Part shown: in pieces, positions 1-7,480 of the stretch | How the letters are laid out: each line of letters begins with the position of its first letter | Position numbering within the stretch: the first letter of the stretch is position 1 | NCBI GenBank assembly: GCA_002390225.1 | Contig: DGOW01000082.1 | Span: 62,001-126,000 of the forward strand | Source of the DNA: Gemmatimonadales bacterium UBA4456 | GTDB lineage: Bacteria > Gemmatimonadota > Gemmatimonadetes > Longimicrobiales > Gaopeijiaceae | Direction of reading: 5' to 3' | Length of the DNA stretch: 64,000 bases | Notes under the pieces: generated by a model | What the model saw: only the letters and a program-made list of their open reading frames with translations | Database searches by the model: none | What the model was told of the DNA's origin: nothing | Program-made: the position numbers and the translations under genes

Positions 1-1065
1 GCCCTTTATGCCGTCGTAGCCGATTCTTACCAGGGTCCGCACAGCCAGATCGACGTCAGTCGCGTCGGTGATGAGATAGATGTCGGTCGACGGGTCGACG
101 TATGAGCCCACGATCATCGGGAAGTTGATCCCGAGCGGTGCGTAGAGTGAGCCGGGAATGTGACCCGCCATGAAGTTGGCTCGATCAGAACGGGTGTCGA
201 TGATGACGGCGCCTTCGGCTGTGCCGCGTGCTACGAGTTCTTCGATGGGGAACAGTTTCGGTGCTGGGAGGTCACCGAGAACCGGGACTCCGTTCTTGTT
301 GAGGTCCTTCATGCGAGCGAAGTACAGCGGAGGCTCGGGCTGACCGTCGAGGATCGAACCGATGAAGCTCTCTTCTGTATCGAAATTGAGCGCTGCATTG
401 AACTTCCGCTCGTATCCCACGGTCGACATCGGTACCGCACCAAGTGCCTTTCCGCATGCGCTACCCGCGCCGTGCCCCGGCCAGACCTGTACGTGGTCCT
501 GGAGGGCAAGAAAGCGCCTCGTCGACTCGAACAGGCGTCGCGCAGACGGCTCGCGAGCGCCGGTCACTCCGGCTGCGGTCTCCAGGAGGTCCGGGCGACC
601 GAGGTCCCCGACGAAGACGAAGTCGCCCGAGACGATGCCGATCGGCTCGTTCGCACCGCCGCCCATGTCCGTGATCAGAAAGCTCATATGCTCAGGCGTG
701 TGCCCAGGCGTGTGGAGGGCCTGGACCCGGATGTTGCCGATCATGAACTCGTCGTTGTCCTTGAGGAAATGGACGTTGTAGTCCGAGTCCTTGGCCCAGT
801 TGTACTTCCAGTTCGCGTCGCCCTCGTCTGAGAGGTAGAGCTTCACGTGGTGTTGCTCACCCAACTCTCGGACGCCGGAAAGGAAGTCGGCGTGAATATG
901 CGTCTCCGTGGCGGCGACAATGCGCAGGCCTTCTTCATGCGCGATCTGGACGTATCGGTCGATGTCGCGCTCCGGATCGATGACGAGTGCTTCGCCTGTC
1001 CGCTGACAACCGAGGATGTAGGCGTACTGCGCGAGTTCCGGATCGAAAATTTGACGGAAGAACAT
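1..1065 (-). CDS. Persulfide dioxygenase-like MBL hydrolase with rhodanese-type domain (3' end cut by window)
   Basis: Open from an ATG at 1065 to the window edge (355 codons, no stop), so the C-terminus is missing. The metallo-beta-lactamase domain fills about residues 1-245. It has the ETHE1-type motif TETHIHADF (His56, His58, Asp60), a second metal motif HTPGHT (His118, His122), Asp154 in GDLGRPD and a later WPGHG. Such proteins oxidise glutathione or protein persulfides to sulfite. A rhodanese-like domain starts near residue 270, but where the catalytic Cys is expected the sequence reads IYLITDA, so this copy looks like a pseudo-rhodanese. That matches the middle domain of CstB-type enzymes, which carry a further active rhodanese downstream, outside this window. 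The gene lies 18 bases after two YeeE/YedE-type genes and an ArsR gene, the layout of bigR/blh-type sulfide detoxification operons. Confidence 0.88.
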   Translation of the reverse strand, partial: MFFRQIFDPELAQYAYILGCQRTGEALVIDPERDIDRYVQIAHEEGLRIVAATETHIHADFLSGVRELGEQHHVKLYLSDEGDANWKYNWAKDSDYNVHFLKDNDEFMIGNIRVQALHTPGHTPEHMSFLITDMGGGANEPIGIVSGDFVFVGDLGRPDLLETAAGVTGAREPSARRLFESTRRFLALQDHVQVWPGHGAGSACGKALGAVPMSTVGYERKFNAALNFDTEESFIGSILDGQPEPPLYFARMKDLNKNGVPVLGDLPAPKLFPIEELVARGTAEGAVIIDTRSDRANFMAGHIPGSLYAPLGINFPMIVGSYVDPSTDIYLITDATDVDLAVRTLVRIGYDGIKG

Positions 1066-1083
1066 GGTATTGGCCCCTTGAGG

Positions 1084-1596
1084 TCAGCTGTGAGGTAGTC
1101 GGTGGCGGAGCGCGCCATAGGTCCAGACGCCGGCGAGCGCGCTGAGGAACCCGGCGGCCATGACTGTCACGCCGTTTCCAAAGAGGACGTAGATGGGCCC
1201 GGGACAGGCGCCGAGAAGGCCCCACCCCAACCCGAAGACCGTTCCACCCAGCCAGTATTGCCAGCCGGGTGCAGTGAAGGTCTCGGTTGGGATCTCGATC
1301 GGTCGGTTCGTGACGGAGCGGGCTTCGAGGCGCTTGATCAGCTGAATCCCAACGGCTCCGACGACAACCGCGGAGCCAATGATCCCGTACATGTGGATCG
1401 ACTGGAAGCGGAACATCTCCTGAATGCGGAACCAGGAGATCACACCCGAGCGAGTGAAGGCGATGCCCAGGACGACGCCGACCAGCAGATAGGGCCAGAG
1501 ACGCTCGGGCCTGATCGTCGCCGGGTCTGGTTTGATGCCGGCCGTCTGATCATCCGTGCCGTCCGCGCTCGCTGGGTTGAGGGTCACCTGATCCAT
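1084..1596 (-). CDS. YeeE/YedE (DUF395) family transporter, second half-subunit
   Basis: 170-residue integral membrane protein with about four hydrophobic segments. It has the family signature GWGLLGACPGP, whose conserved Cys is thought to handle the sulfur substrate in TsuA/PmpB-type proteins. I start it at the ATG at 1596, which overlaps the stop of the upstream half-transporter by one base (TGATG). A longer reading frame continues upstream, but there it is only an out-of-frame shadow of the partner gene. Known relatives import thiosulfate or sulfur-containing ions. Next to a persulfide dioxygenase, a role in moving thiosulfate, sulfite or sulfane sulfur is likely, though the substrate cannot be read from sequence. 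Confidence 0.85.
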   Translation of the reverse strand: MDQVTLNPASADGTDDQTAGIKPDPATIRPERLWPYLLVGVVLGIAFTRSGVISWFRIQEMFRFQSIHMYGIIGSAVVVGAVGIQLIKRLEARSVTNRPIEIPTETFTAPGWQYWLGGTVFGLGWGLLGACPGPIYVLFGNGVTVMAAGFLSALAGVWTYGALRHRLPHS

Positions 1597-2165
1597 CAGA
1601 ACCCACCTCCCAGAATCAACGGCAACAGGACGTGCGTGGAGAGCAGTCCTCCCGCGAAGAAGCCGAGCACGGCGACCAGTGAGGTCACGCGCAGGGCCGA
1701 GAGGCCCGAGATGGCGTGACCGGAGGTGCAGCCGTTCGCGTAGCGTGCCCCGAAGCCGACCAGGAAGCCTCCCCCGATGATCATGATGAAACCAGGCAGC
1801 GTGGCCAGGCCGCTCCACGTGAAGATCTCCGCGGGGACGAGGCCATCGACGCTCGAGATGCCGATGGCGGCGAGGTCCGCCTGGGTAGCGGGGGAGATTG
1901 GTTGCCCAGTCGTGGTCATGAGACCCGCGATGAGGCCACCGATGACGAGCCCGATAGCCATGGTGAGGCGCCAGGCTCCCCGGTTACGCCATGAGTAACG
2001 GAAGTATTCGAGGTCGCGCGGCAAGGTGGCGGCGCAGACGTCGCGGAGGGTGGAGGAGATCCCCCACTTTCGTCCGCTATACAGATACACCAGCGGTACC
2101 GTCAAACCGATGAGGGGCCCGGCTACGTACCACGGCCAGGGTCCAGTGAAGAATTCCATGATCAT
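1596..2165 (-). CDS. YeeE/YedE (DUF395) family transporter, first half-subunit
   Basis: 189-residue polytopic membrane protein with the DUF395 signature GARYANGCTSGHAISG, including the conserved Cys. It pairs with the next gene: two-gene YeeE/YedE systems (PmpA/PmpB-like) split the duplicated TsuA fold between two polypeptides, and these two open frames together have that size. Start ATG at 2165 (Met-Ile-Met; the second Met at 2159 is equally possible). The stop overlaps the next ATG by one base, implying translational coupling. The ArsR regulator gene lies 42 bases upstream in the same direction, so the set is probably one transcript. Confidence 0.85.
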   Translation of the reverse strand: MIMEFFTGPWPWYVAGPLIGLTVPLVYLYSGRKWGISSTLRDVCAATLPRDLEYFRYSWRNRGAWRLTMAIGLVIGGLIAGLMTTTGQPISPATQADLAAIGISSVDGLVPAEIFTWSGLATLPGFIMIIGGGFLVGFGARYANGCTSGHAISGLSALRVTSLVAVLGFFAGGLLSTHVLLPLILGGGF

Positions 2166-2207
2166 GTGGTTCAGGGTCGAGAGAGGTAATGGAGACGCTG
2201 ATGCCGC

Positions 2208-2540
2208 CTAGCTGCTGCCGGCGAGAATCGCGCTCTGTTCATGGGCCTGTACTTCGAGACGACCGCACATGATCTCGCATAGGACCTCGACCGAGGGGTC
2301 GGCGATGCTGTAGAAGGCGTACAGGCCTTCCTTGCGGCGATCCACGAAGCCTGAAGCGCGAAGGACCCCGAGATGCTTCGACACGTTCGCCTGGTTCAGT
2401 CCCGTGTCTTGCACGAGGTCCGAGACCGTCCGCTCGCCGAGCATCAGAGTGTTCAGAATGCGGAGGCGAGCGGGCTCGGCGAGAATGCGAAACCGGTCGG
2501 CGATGAGCTCGAGGATCTCAGGAGGAAGCTGTTTGGACAT
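2208..2540 (-). CDS. ArsR/SmtB-family transcriptional repressor of the sulfur module
   Basis: 110-residue winged-helix protein. The recognition-helix region contains LNQANVSKHLGVL (about residues 48-60), followed by the beta-wing. There is no CxC-type metal site. The only cysteines are Cys88 and Cys92 near the C-terminus (LCEIMC). BigR/SqrR-type persulfide sensors of this family use a pair of widely spaced cysteines, so sensing here would need a different arrangement, such as the C88-x3-C92 pair. It is first in the operon with two sulfur transporters and a persulfide dioxygenase. An 18-base imperfect palindrome overlaps the probable promoter just upstream, consistent with autorepression. The inducer (sulfide or persulfide) is inferred from context. 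Confidence 0.88.
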   Translation of the reverse strand: MSKQLPPEILELIADRFRILAEPARLRILNTLMLGERTVSDLVQDTGLNQANVSKHLGVLRASGFVDRRKEGLYAFYSIADPSVEVLCEIMCGRLEVQAHEQSAILAGSS

Positions 2541-2562
2541 AAATGGATCGGGCTGTAGCTAC

Positions 2563-2604
2563 ACTGTATGATCACATAGTAATATAAGGATCGTGCAAGG
2601 TCAA
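2563..2604 (-). promoter_or_regulatory. Promoter and candidate ArsR operator of the sulfur operon
   Basis: On the minus strand a -35-like TTGACC (2599-2604) is followed after 17 bases by a -10-like TACTAT (2576-2581). The 18-base imperfect palindrome ACTGTATGATCACATAGT (plus-strand reading, 2563-2580; 14 of 18 positions symmetric) overlaps the -10 and the expected transcription start. The arsR start codon lies 23 bases further on. A repressor bound here would block the polymerase. The stretch is markedly AT-rich against its surroundings. The geometry is directly visible; binding by the adjacent ArsR protein is inferred. Confidence 0.6.
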
Positions 2605-2688
2605 GCTGCGGGAGGCATCGTTTGCGGGTTGAGCCCGCTAAGGCCCATCCTGTCACTCCCATGTATGCTCACCTCAGGCGATCCATCG

Positions 2689-5600
2689 ATGCCTACACGC
2701 CGTCTTCTGCGTCTGCTTCCATTCGGTCTACTTCTGGTCCCTCTGTTCGCGGGTGTAGCGGAGGTAGCCGGACAGGCACGGTCCTCGGTCACCGAGGCCC
2801 AGCGTACGTTCGATACCTATCCGTTTTCTGATGCCAATCCGATCCCGGTGCTGACGCAGGATATGCGTCTTTATCCGTACCATCGGTTCGAGGGGTACGC
2901 CCATCAGCCCGAACCCCGCGAGTGGACGGTCGTCACGCTCGAGAACGACTGGATCGAAGTCTGGGTTCTGCCCGAGGTCGGGGGAAAAGTGTGGGGAGCG
3001 CGCGTCAAGGAGACTGGCCACGAGTTCATCTACCGGAATGAGGTCATGAAATTCCGGAACATCGCGTTGCGAGGCCCGTGGACCTCCGGTGGTATCGAAT
3101 TCAACTTCGGTGTGATCGGCCATACTCCGTCTACTGCGACTCCAGTGGAGTATCTGACCCGGCAGAACGAAGACGGGAGTGCGAGCGTCTTCGTGGGCGC
3201 GATGGACCTGCCGTCCCGGACTCGCTGGCGCGTCGAGGTCAGGTTGCCGGCGGATCGTGCATACTTCGAAACGCACGCGCAGTGGCAGAACCCCACGCCG
3301 CTCGAGCACCCCTACTACAACTGGATGACCGGTGCCGCGTTCGCTCAGGACGATCTGGTACTGTCGTTTCCCGGGGAGGCCTACCTGGAGCACCCCGGCG
3401 CTGAGCGACGGTGGCCCGTGGACGTGGAGGGCCGATCGCTCCCCGAGTACGACCAGAACCGGTTCGGGGGTAACAAGTCGTACCACGTGGTCGGTTCGTA
3501 TCAGGACTTCTTCGGTGGCTACTACCGTGAGGACGACTACGGCTTCGGCCACTGGGGCCGATATGAGGACATCCCGGGTCAGAAGCTCTGGCTGTGGGCT
3601 CTTTCCCGGCAGGGCGGCATCTGGGAAGATCTTCTTACCGACACGGACGGGCAGTACGTCGAGTTTCAGGCAGGTCGCCTGCTCGTTCAGTACTCTCCGA
3701 CTGGCGAAATCAACCCGATCTCCGAGGTCGGCTTTCATCCGGGAGCATCGGATCGGTGGATGGAGACCTGGTTCCCAGTCGAGGGGCTCGGTGGTCTGAC
3801 CGAGGCGTCACGGGATGGCGCCCTCCACGTCGAGCGAGAAGGCGACGAACTGATTGTCCGGGCGCACTCGTTCCGTGCTGCTCGAGACACCCTCTTCGTA
3901 GTGGCAGGGACAGACACGCTCCACGTGCAGCCGACAGACTTCGACGTTCTCACTGCGGTCAGCTGGCGCCTCGACGTGCCGGGGAGTGAAGACTTTTTGG
4001 TTACGCTCCCGGGCCTGGGGCTTCGCTACGACTCGGATCCTGCGGCGACGAGCCTCGATCGGTCGTTCCAGACACCGCCTGACGCCGTTCCCTCCATTTC
4101 ATGGGCCGACCGCACCGCCGAAGTAGCATCCGAGTTCGTACAGGGGCGGCATCTGCCCGAGGCTCGGCAGGCATATGAGTCGGTCCTCGAAATCGAACCG
4201 TGGCATCGCGCATCGCTCCTCGGCATGGCTGACCTCGAATACCGACGCGGGCGGAATGTTGAGGGTCTGGTGTTTGCGCGTCGTGCCCTGCAGCTCGACG
4301 CATACGATGCGAAAGCCAATTTCGTCGCCGGGAATCTGTACATGGCTGCGAACGATGACTTGAATGCCAGAGAGACGTTCGGTTGGGCTGCACGATCGAC
4401 CAAATATCGTTCCATCGCGTACCAGCAGCTCGCGACCCTCGAGCTACGCCGTGGAAACGACGAGGAGGCATTCAGGTACGCTGGTCTCGCGCTCGACTAC
4501 GACGCCTACGCGATCCCTGCTCTTCACGTACTGGCCGTCATCGCCCGAGGGCACGGTGATTCGAGTGGAGCGATCGAGATCCTCGATCGGATCGCCGAGA
4601 TCGATCCGATCTCTCATGTTCCCTCGGTGGAACGCTGGCTCGCCGACGGGGCCACTCGTGCACGCGGTGACGGCGAGTTACTCGCTCGGTTCAGGAGCGA
4701 GTACCCGGGGCAGGAGTTGCTGGAGCTAGGACTGGTGTATGCAGCTCTGGGGCGCCTCGATGAAGCTCGGACCATCATATCCCTCGCTGACAGCACGCCG
4801 ATCGAGCCATTGTCACGGGCCTGGCTGGCCTATGCCTCCCGGGACGCCACACATCTCGAGGGCGGAACGGACGTCGACTTTGTATTCCCGTTCCGCCGGG
4901 AGATGCTCCCGGTCCTTGCGTGGGCGTCGAGTGCCTCCGAGCACTGGAGTTGGGCGTATCTCTACGGACTGGCGCTTGTAGCACGAGACCGACCAGTCGA
5001 GGGGCGCAGGGTTCTGAGGGGACTTGGAGAGGCTCCGGATTATGCACCTGCGTTCACAGCACGAGCCCTTCTCGCAGGTGCCCACGCGAGCGATCGCGAG
5101 CGCGATCTGAGGCGTGCCGTCGAGATGGATCCCGGACAGCGTCTGCTCCGTATCCCGCTCGTCCAGCATCTGCAGGGCGAAGGCATGTGGACGGAGGCCG
5201 CCGCTGAATCTACGGTTGCGCTGGATGCGTTTCCTGCGGACTTCGACCTCGCGTTGCTCCACGTAAAGAGCCTCAACGAGCTCGGACTACATGAGGAGTC
5301 GATAGAGATCATGGACGACATCCAGGTGCTTCCATCCGAGCACTCGGCTGAGGCCCAACAGCTGTTCTCACACGCGCACATCATGGCTGGCGTCGTCGCA
5401 CTCGAAGGTGGGCAGGCCTCCGCTGCAGTGCGGCACTTCGGTGCGGCGATGACCTGGCCTGAGCGTTTGGGGCAGGGCCGCCCCTATGAGCCGGAGGAGC
5501 GCCTGCCTCGCTTCCTGCTAGGCCTGGCCGAGATGGACTCCGGTGACACCGAGGCCGCTTCGCGAGCCTGGACGGCGGTCGTGGATGCGACGCCACGGGA

Positions 5601-5874
5601 CGTGTTCCGCGGAGGTGACGCGGCGCGTCTCGATCTACTCGGGGCGGTGTCACTCGAGGCCCTCGGACGTCGTGCCGATCTGGATGACTTCGGAGACGGG
5701 CAGGAGGGGGCCATGGCGCGGCTCCTGCAGGGTGTGCGCAACGCTGCGAGGAACGGCAAGTCAGTCGCCACTGCGCTCTCTGAGGCGGCGGCCGATATGG
5801 ATGACCTCTTGGGCGATGTGGAAGGTCGCCTGCTGAGGCGCGCCTTTTCCTTGGCCACGGGGACGAGTCGGTAA
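2689..5874 (+). CDS. Secreted DUF5107 domain / TPR-repeat protein
   Basis: 1061 residues from the ATG at 2689; an upstream in-frame GTG region has no signal peptide, whereas this start gives basic residues followed by the hydrophobic run LLPFGLLLVPLFAG and a VAGQA-type cleavage site. Residues about 30-350 resemble DUF5107, a beta-rich fold related to mutarotase/glycoside-binding domains (e.g. WTVVTLENDWIEV, GGKVWGARV, GGIEFNFG). From about residue 470 to the end there are many helical TPR-like repeats with A-x-Y/F-x-x-A-L patterns. DUF5107-TPR proteins are common in Bacteroidota and relatives and are presumed to act on glycans or oligosaccharides, but I know of no proven activity. It is transcribed divergently from the ArsR gene and may share the regulatory region. 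Confidence 0.8.
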   Translation: MPTRRLLRLLPFGLLLVPLFAGVAEVAGQARSSVTEAQRTFDTYPFSDANPIPVLTQDMRLYPYHRFEGYAHQPEPREWTVVTLENDWIEVWVLPEVGGKVWGARVKETGHEFIYRNEVMKFRNIALRGPWTSGGIEFNFGVIGHTPSTATPVEYLTRQNEDGSASVFVGAMDLPSRTRWRVEVRLPADRAYFETHAQWQNPTPLEHPYYNWMTGAAFAQDDLVLSFPGEAYLEHPGAERRWPVDVEGRSLPEYDQNRFGGNKSYHVVGSYQDFFGGYYREDDYGFGHWGRYEDIPGQKLWLWALSRQGGIWEDLLTDTDGQYVEFQAGRLLVQYSPTGEINPISEVGFHPGASDRWMETWFPVEGLGGLTEASRDGALHVEREGDELIVRAHSFRAARDTLFVVAGTDTLHVQPTDFDVLTAVSWRLDVPGSEDFLVTLPGLGLRYDSDPAATSLDRSFQTPPDAVPSISWADRTAEVASEFVQGRHLPEARQAYESVLEIEPWHRASLLGMADLEYRRGRNVEGLVFARRALQLDAYDAKANFVAGNLYMAANDDLNARETFGWAARSTKYRSIAYQQLATLELRRGNDEEAFRYAGLALDYDAYAIPALHVLAVIARGHGDSSGAIEILDRIAEIDPISHVPSVERWLADGATRARGDGELLARFRSEYPGQELLELGLVYAALGRLDEARTIISLADSTPIEPLSRAWLAYASRDATHLEGGTDVDFVFPFRREMLPVLAWASSASEHWSWAYLYGLALVARDRPVEGRRVLRGLGEAPDYAPAFTARALLAGAHASDRERDLRRAVEMDPGQRLLRIPLVQHLQGEGMWTEAAAESTVALDAFPADFDLALLHVKSLNELGLHEESIEIMDDIQVLPSEHSAEAQQLFSHAHIMAGVVALEGGQASAAVRHFGAAMTWPERLGQGRPYEPEERLPRFLLGLAEMDSGDTEAASRAWTAVVDATPRDVFRGGDAARLDLLGAVSLEALGRRADLDDFGDGQEGAMARLLQGVRNAARNGKSVATALSEAAADMDDLLGDVEGRLLRRAFSLATGTSR

Positions 5875-5896
5875 CCGACCAACGTGGCCCCGTGGC
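5854..5896. terminator. Nested hairpin between convergent genes (weak terminator candidate)
   Basis: GCCACGGGG (5854-5862) is exactly complementary to CCCCGTGGC (5888-5896), and the loop holds a second small stem, GTCGG/CCGAC. The structure lies across the end of the DUF5107 gene and the short gap to the convergent M28 peptidase gene. No T-tract follows on either strand, so intrinsic termination is uncertain. Confidence 0.35.
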
Positions 5897-5905
5897 TGAC
5901 CCTGC

Positions 5906-7480
5906 CTAGCGAGCCCCTGCCCGAGGAAGGACATCCTCTGCGATCGCTGCATGGTAGATGAATACGGCCATGATCACGGCGTTCTTCTTCAGGTCTTCGA
6001 GGGGGATCGTGTCGAAGAAATCGAGGTTGGTATGCCCACCCGTGCCACCGACGCGAGCCTGCAGAAACTGGAAGGCCGGTAGCCCGATGTCGTCGAAAGG
6101 GACGTGGTCGGTGCTTCCGACCCCCTGAGGCGAGATCGTTGTCATCCCCATGTCGCTCAACGGCTCCATCCACGCAGAGAACGGGGCTCGCACGTGCTCA
6201 TTGCCCTGGAGCCAAATGCCACGGTATTCGCCCGGGCCGTAGTCCTGGTTGAAGTAGGCCGAGAACCGGTCGTACCCTTCCTTCTTTCCTACCGACGGGT
6301 CGTCAGGGTCACCGAAGTGCTCGCGCACGTACGCCCGCGACCCCCAGAGACCCTGCTCCTCACCGGACCAGAGAGCGATCCGGATCGTACGTCGGGGTGT
6401 CGCACCGACCGCCTTCAGGATCCGCATCGCCTCCAGCATTACGGCGACGCCGGACGTGTTGTCGGAGGCGTTCGGGCTGGCGTGCCATGTGTCGAAGTGC
6501 GCACCCAGCATGACCACTTCGTTCGCACGGTCGATTCCCCGGAGTTCGCCGACGACGTTGTGCGCCTCGGTGACCTGGTCACCGTGTCGGTTCCGTACTT
6601 CGACCTCTACCTCGACCGGGATGTCGCGCGCTGCGATCCGGTACAGACGATTGTAGTGCTCCGGTGTAATCGCGATCACTGGAACAGATCCGAGCGTCTC
6701 CGCTCTCGCCCATTGATCGACCTTGGCTCCGGCTCGTGCGAAGCCCCGCACAGCACCCGGCCAGCCACTGTTCGACTCCAGGACTGCGGCGACGCCTTCC
6801 TCGACGTAGAAGGCGAGCCTCTCGGCCGCAGTGAGAACCTCGGGATTGGCTGGCCGCGGCGGATAAAGGCGCGAGAAATACGGGTCTGGTCCGGCGGGCG
6901 GCACGATGACGTCCTGCTCCAGAGCGCGCAGCTCCTCGTCGGTTCGCCGGGGCGTGCCGGTCTCGAAGCGGCTCTGGTCGATGATTGCCGGGGGGGTCGA
7001 AAGAACAGCCATTCCCTCCAGCTTACCGCGATACCGCTCCAGATCACTCCGCGTCTGCACGTCGCCGATCACGGCGGTGAGTCGCTGCCGTCCGTTGGTT
7101 CCCGGTGTATGTGCGATCGGATATCCGACCATCGGGGAGTAGTCGGGCTCGAGCATGTGCAGGGACACGTACTCGTTGTCCCAGCTCACACCGTAGTCCA
7201 TGAAGGGCTCCCGTTCGACGTTCTCGAGCCCCATACGCCGCATCTCACCGACAACCCACTCCTGCGCCCGCACCATATCATCGGAGTTGGTTAGCCGAGC
7301 CCCGATCACGTCCGTCATGTAGGAGAACGTGTTCGGTATCCCGGACCGCTGCAGCCCCTCCTCACGGATCTTGGCGATCATGTCCAGGTCGACGGGCCAG
7401 CGAATGTCCTGCGCTACAGCGGGTGTGGCCGTGAGCAGACAGCTCAAGGAGAACGCTGCGATTCCGAGTCGGATCTGCAT
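5906..7480 (-). CDS. Secreted M28-family zinc aminopeptidase/carboxypeptidase-like hydrolase
   Basis: 524 residues from the ATG at 7480, which gives a clear signal peptide (QIRLGIAAFSLSCLLTATPAVAQ). A much longer open frame extends upstream, but that part is the antisense-frame shadow of the FTHFS gene. A PA-like insert probably occupies the middle, followed by the M28 catalytic domain. The metal and catalytic residues are visible: HFDTWH (His, Asp), the SDN context around the second ligand, the general-base pair EEQGLWGS, and a C-terminal GGHTNLD His. The start codon overlaps the stop of the formate-THF ligase gene by one base (TGATG), so translation is coupled. The pairing of an exported peptidase with a C1 enzyme is odd. 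Confidence 0.88.
   Translation of the reverse strand: MQIRLGIAAFSLSCLLTATPAVAQDIRWPVDLDMIAKIREEGLQRSGIPNTFSYMTDVIGARLTNSDDMVRAQEWVVGEMRRMGLENVEREPFMDYGVSWDNEYVSLHMLEPDYSPMVGYPIAHTPGTNGRQRLTAVIGDVQTRSDLERYRGKLEGMAVLSTPPAIIDQSRFETGTPRRTDEELRALEQDVIVPPAGPDPYFSRLYPPRPANPEVLTAAERLAFYVEEGVAAVLESNSGWPGAVRGFARAGAKVDQWARAETLGSVPVIAITPEHYNRLYRIAARDIPVEVEVEVRNRHGDQVTEAHNVVGELRGIDRANEVVMLGAHFDTWHASPNASDNTSGVAVMLEAMRILKAVGATPRRTIRIALWSGEEQGLWGSRAYVREHFGDPDDPSVGKKEGYDRFSAYFNQDYGPGEYRGIWLQGNEHVRAPFSAWMEPLSDMGMTTISPQGVGSTDHVPFDDIGLPAFQFLQARVGGTGGHTNLDFFDTIPLEDLKKNAVIMAVFIYHAAIAEDVLPRAGAR

Noticed and set aside
160..831. Plus-strand open frame of 223 codons
   Set aside because: It lies antisense to the persulfide dioxygenase frame, which has clear metal motifs; the plus-strand product is unordered and Arg/Val-rich.
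1084..1818. 244-residue reading for the second YeeE/YedE protein
   Set aside because: The extra N-terminus overlaps the upstream half-transporter out of frame; the TGATG start at 1596 fits the family.
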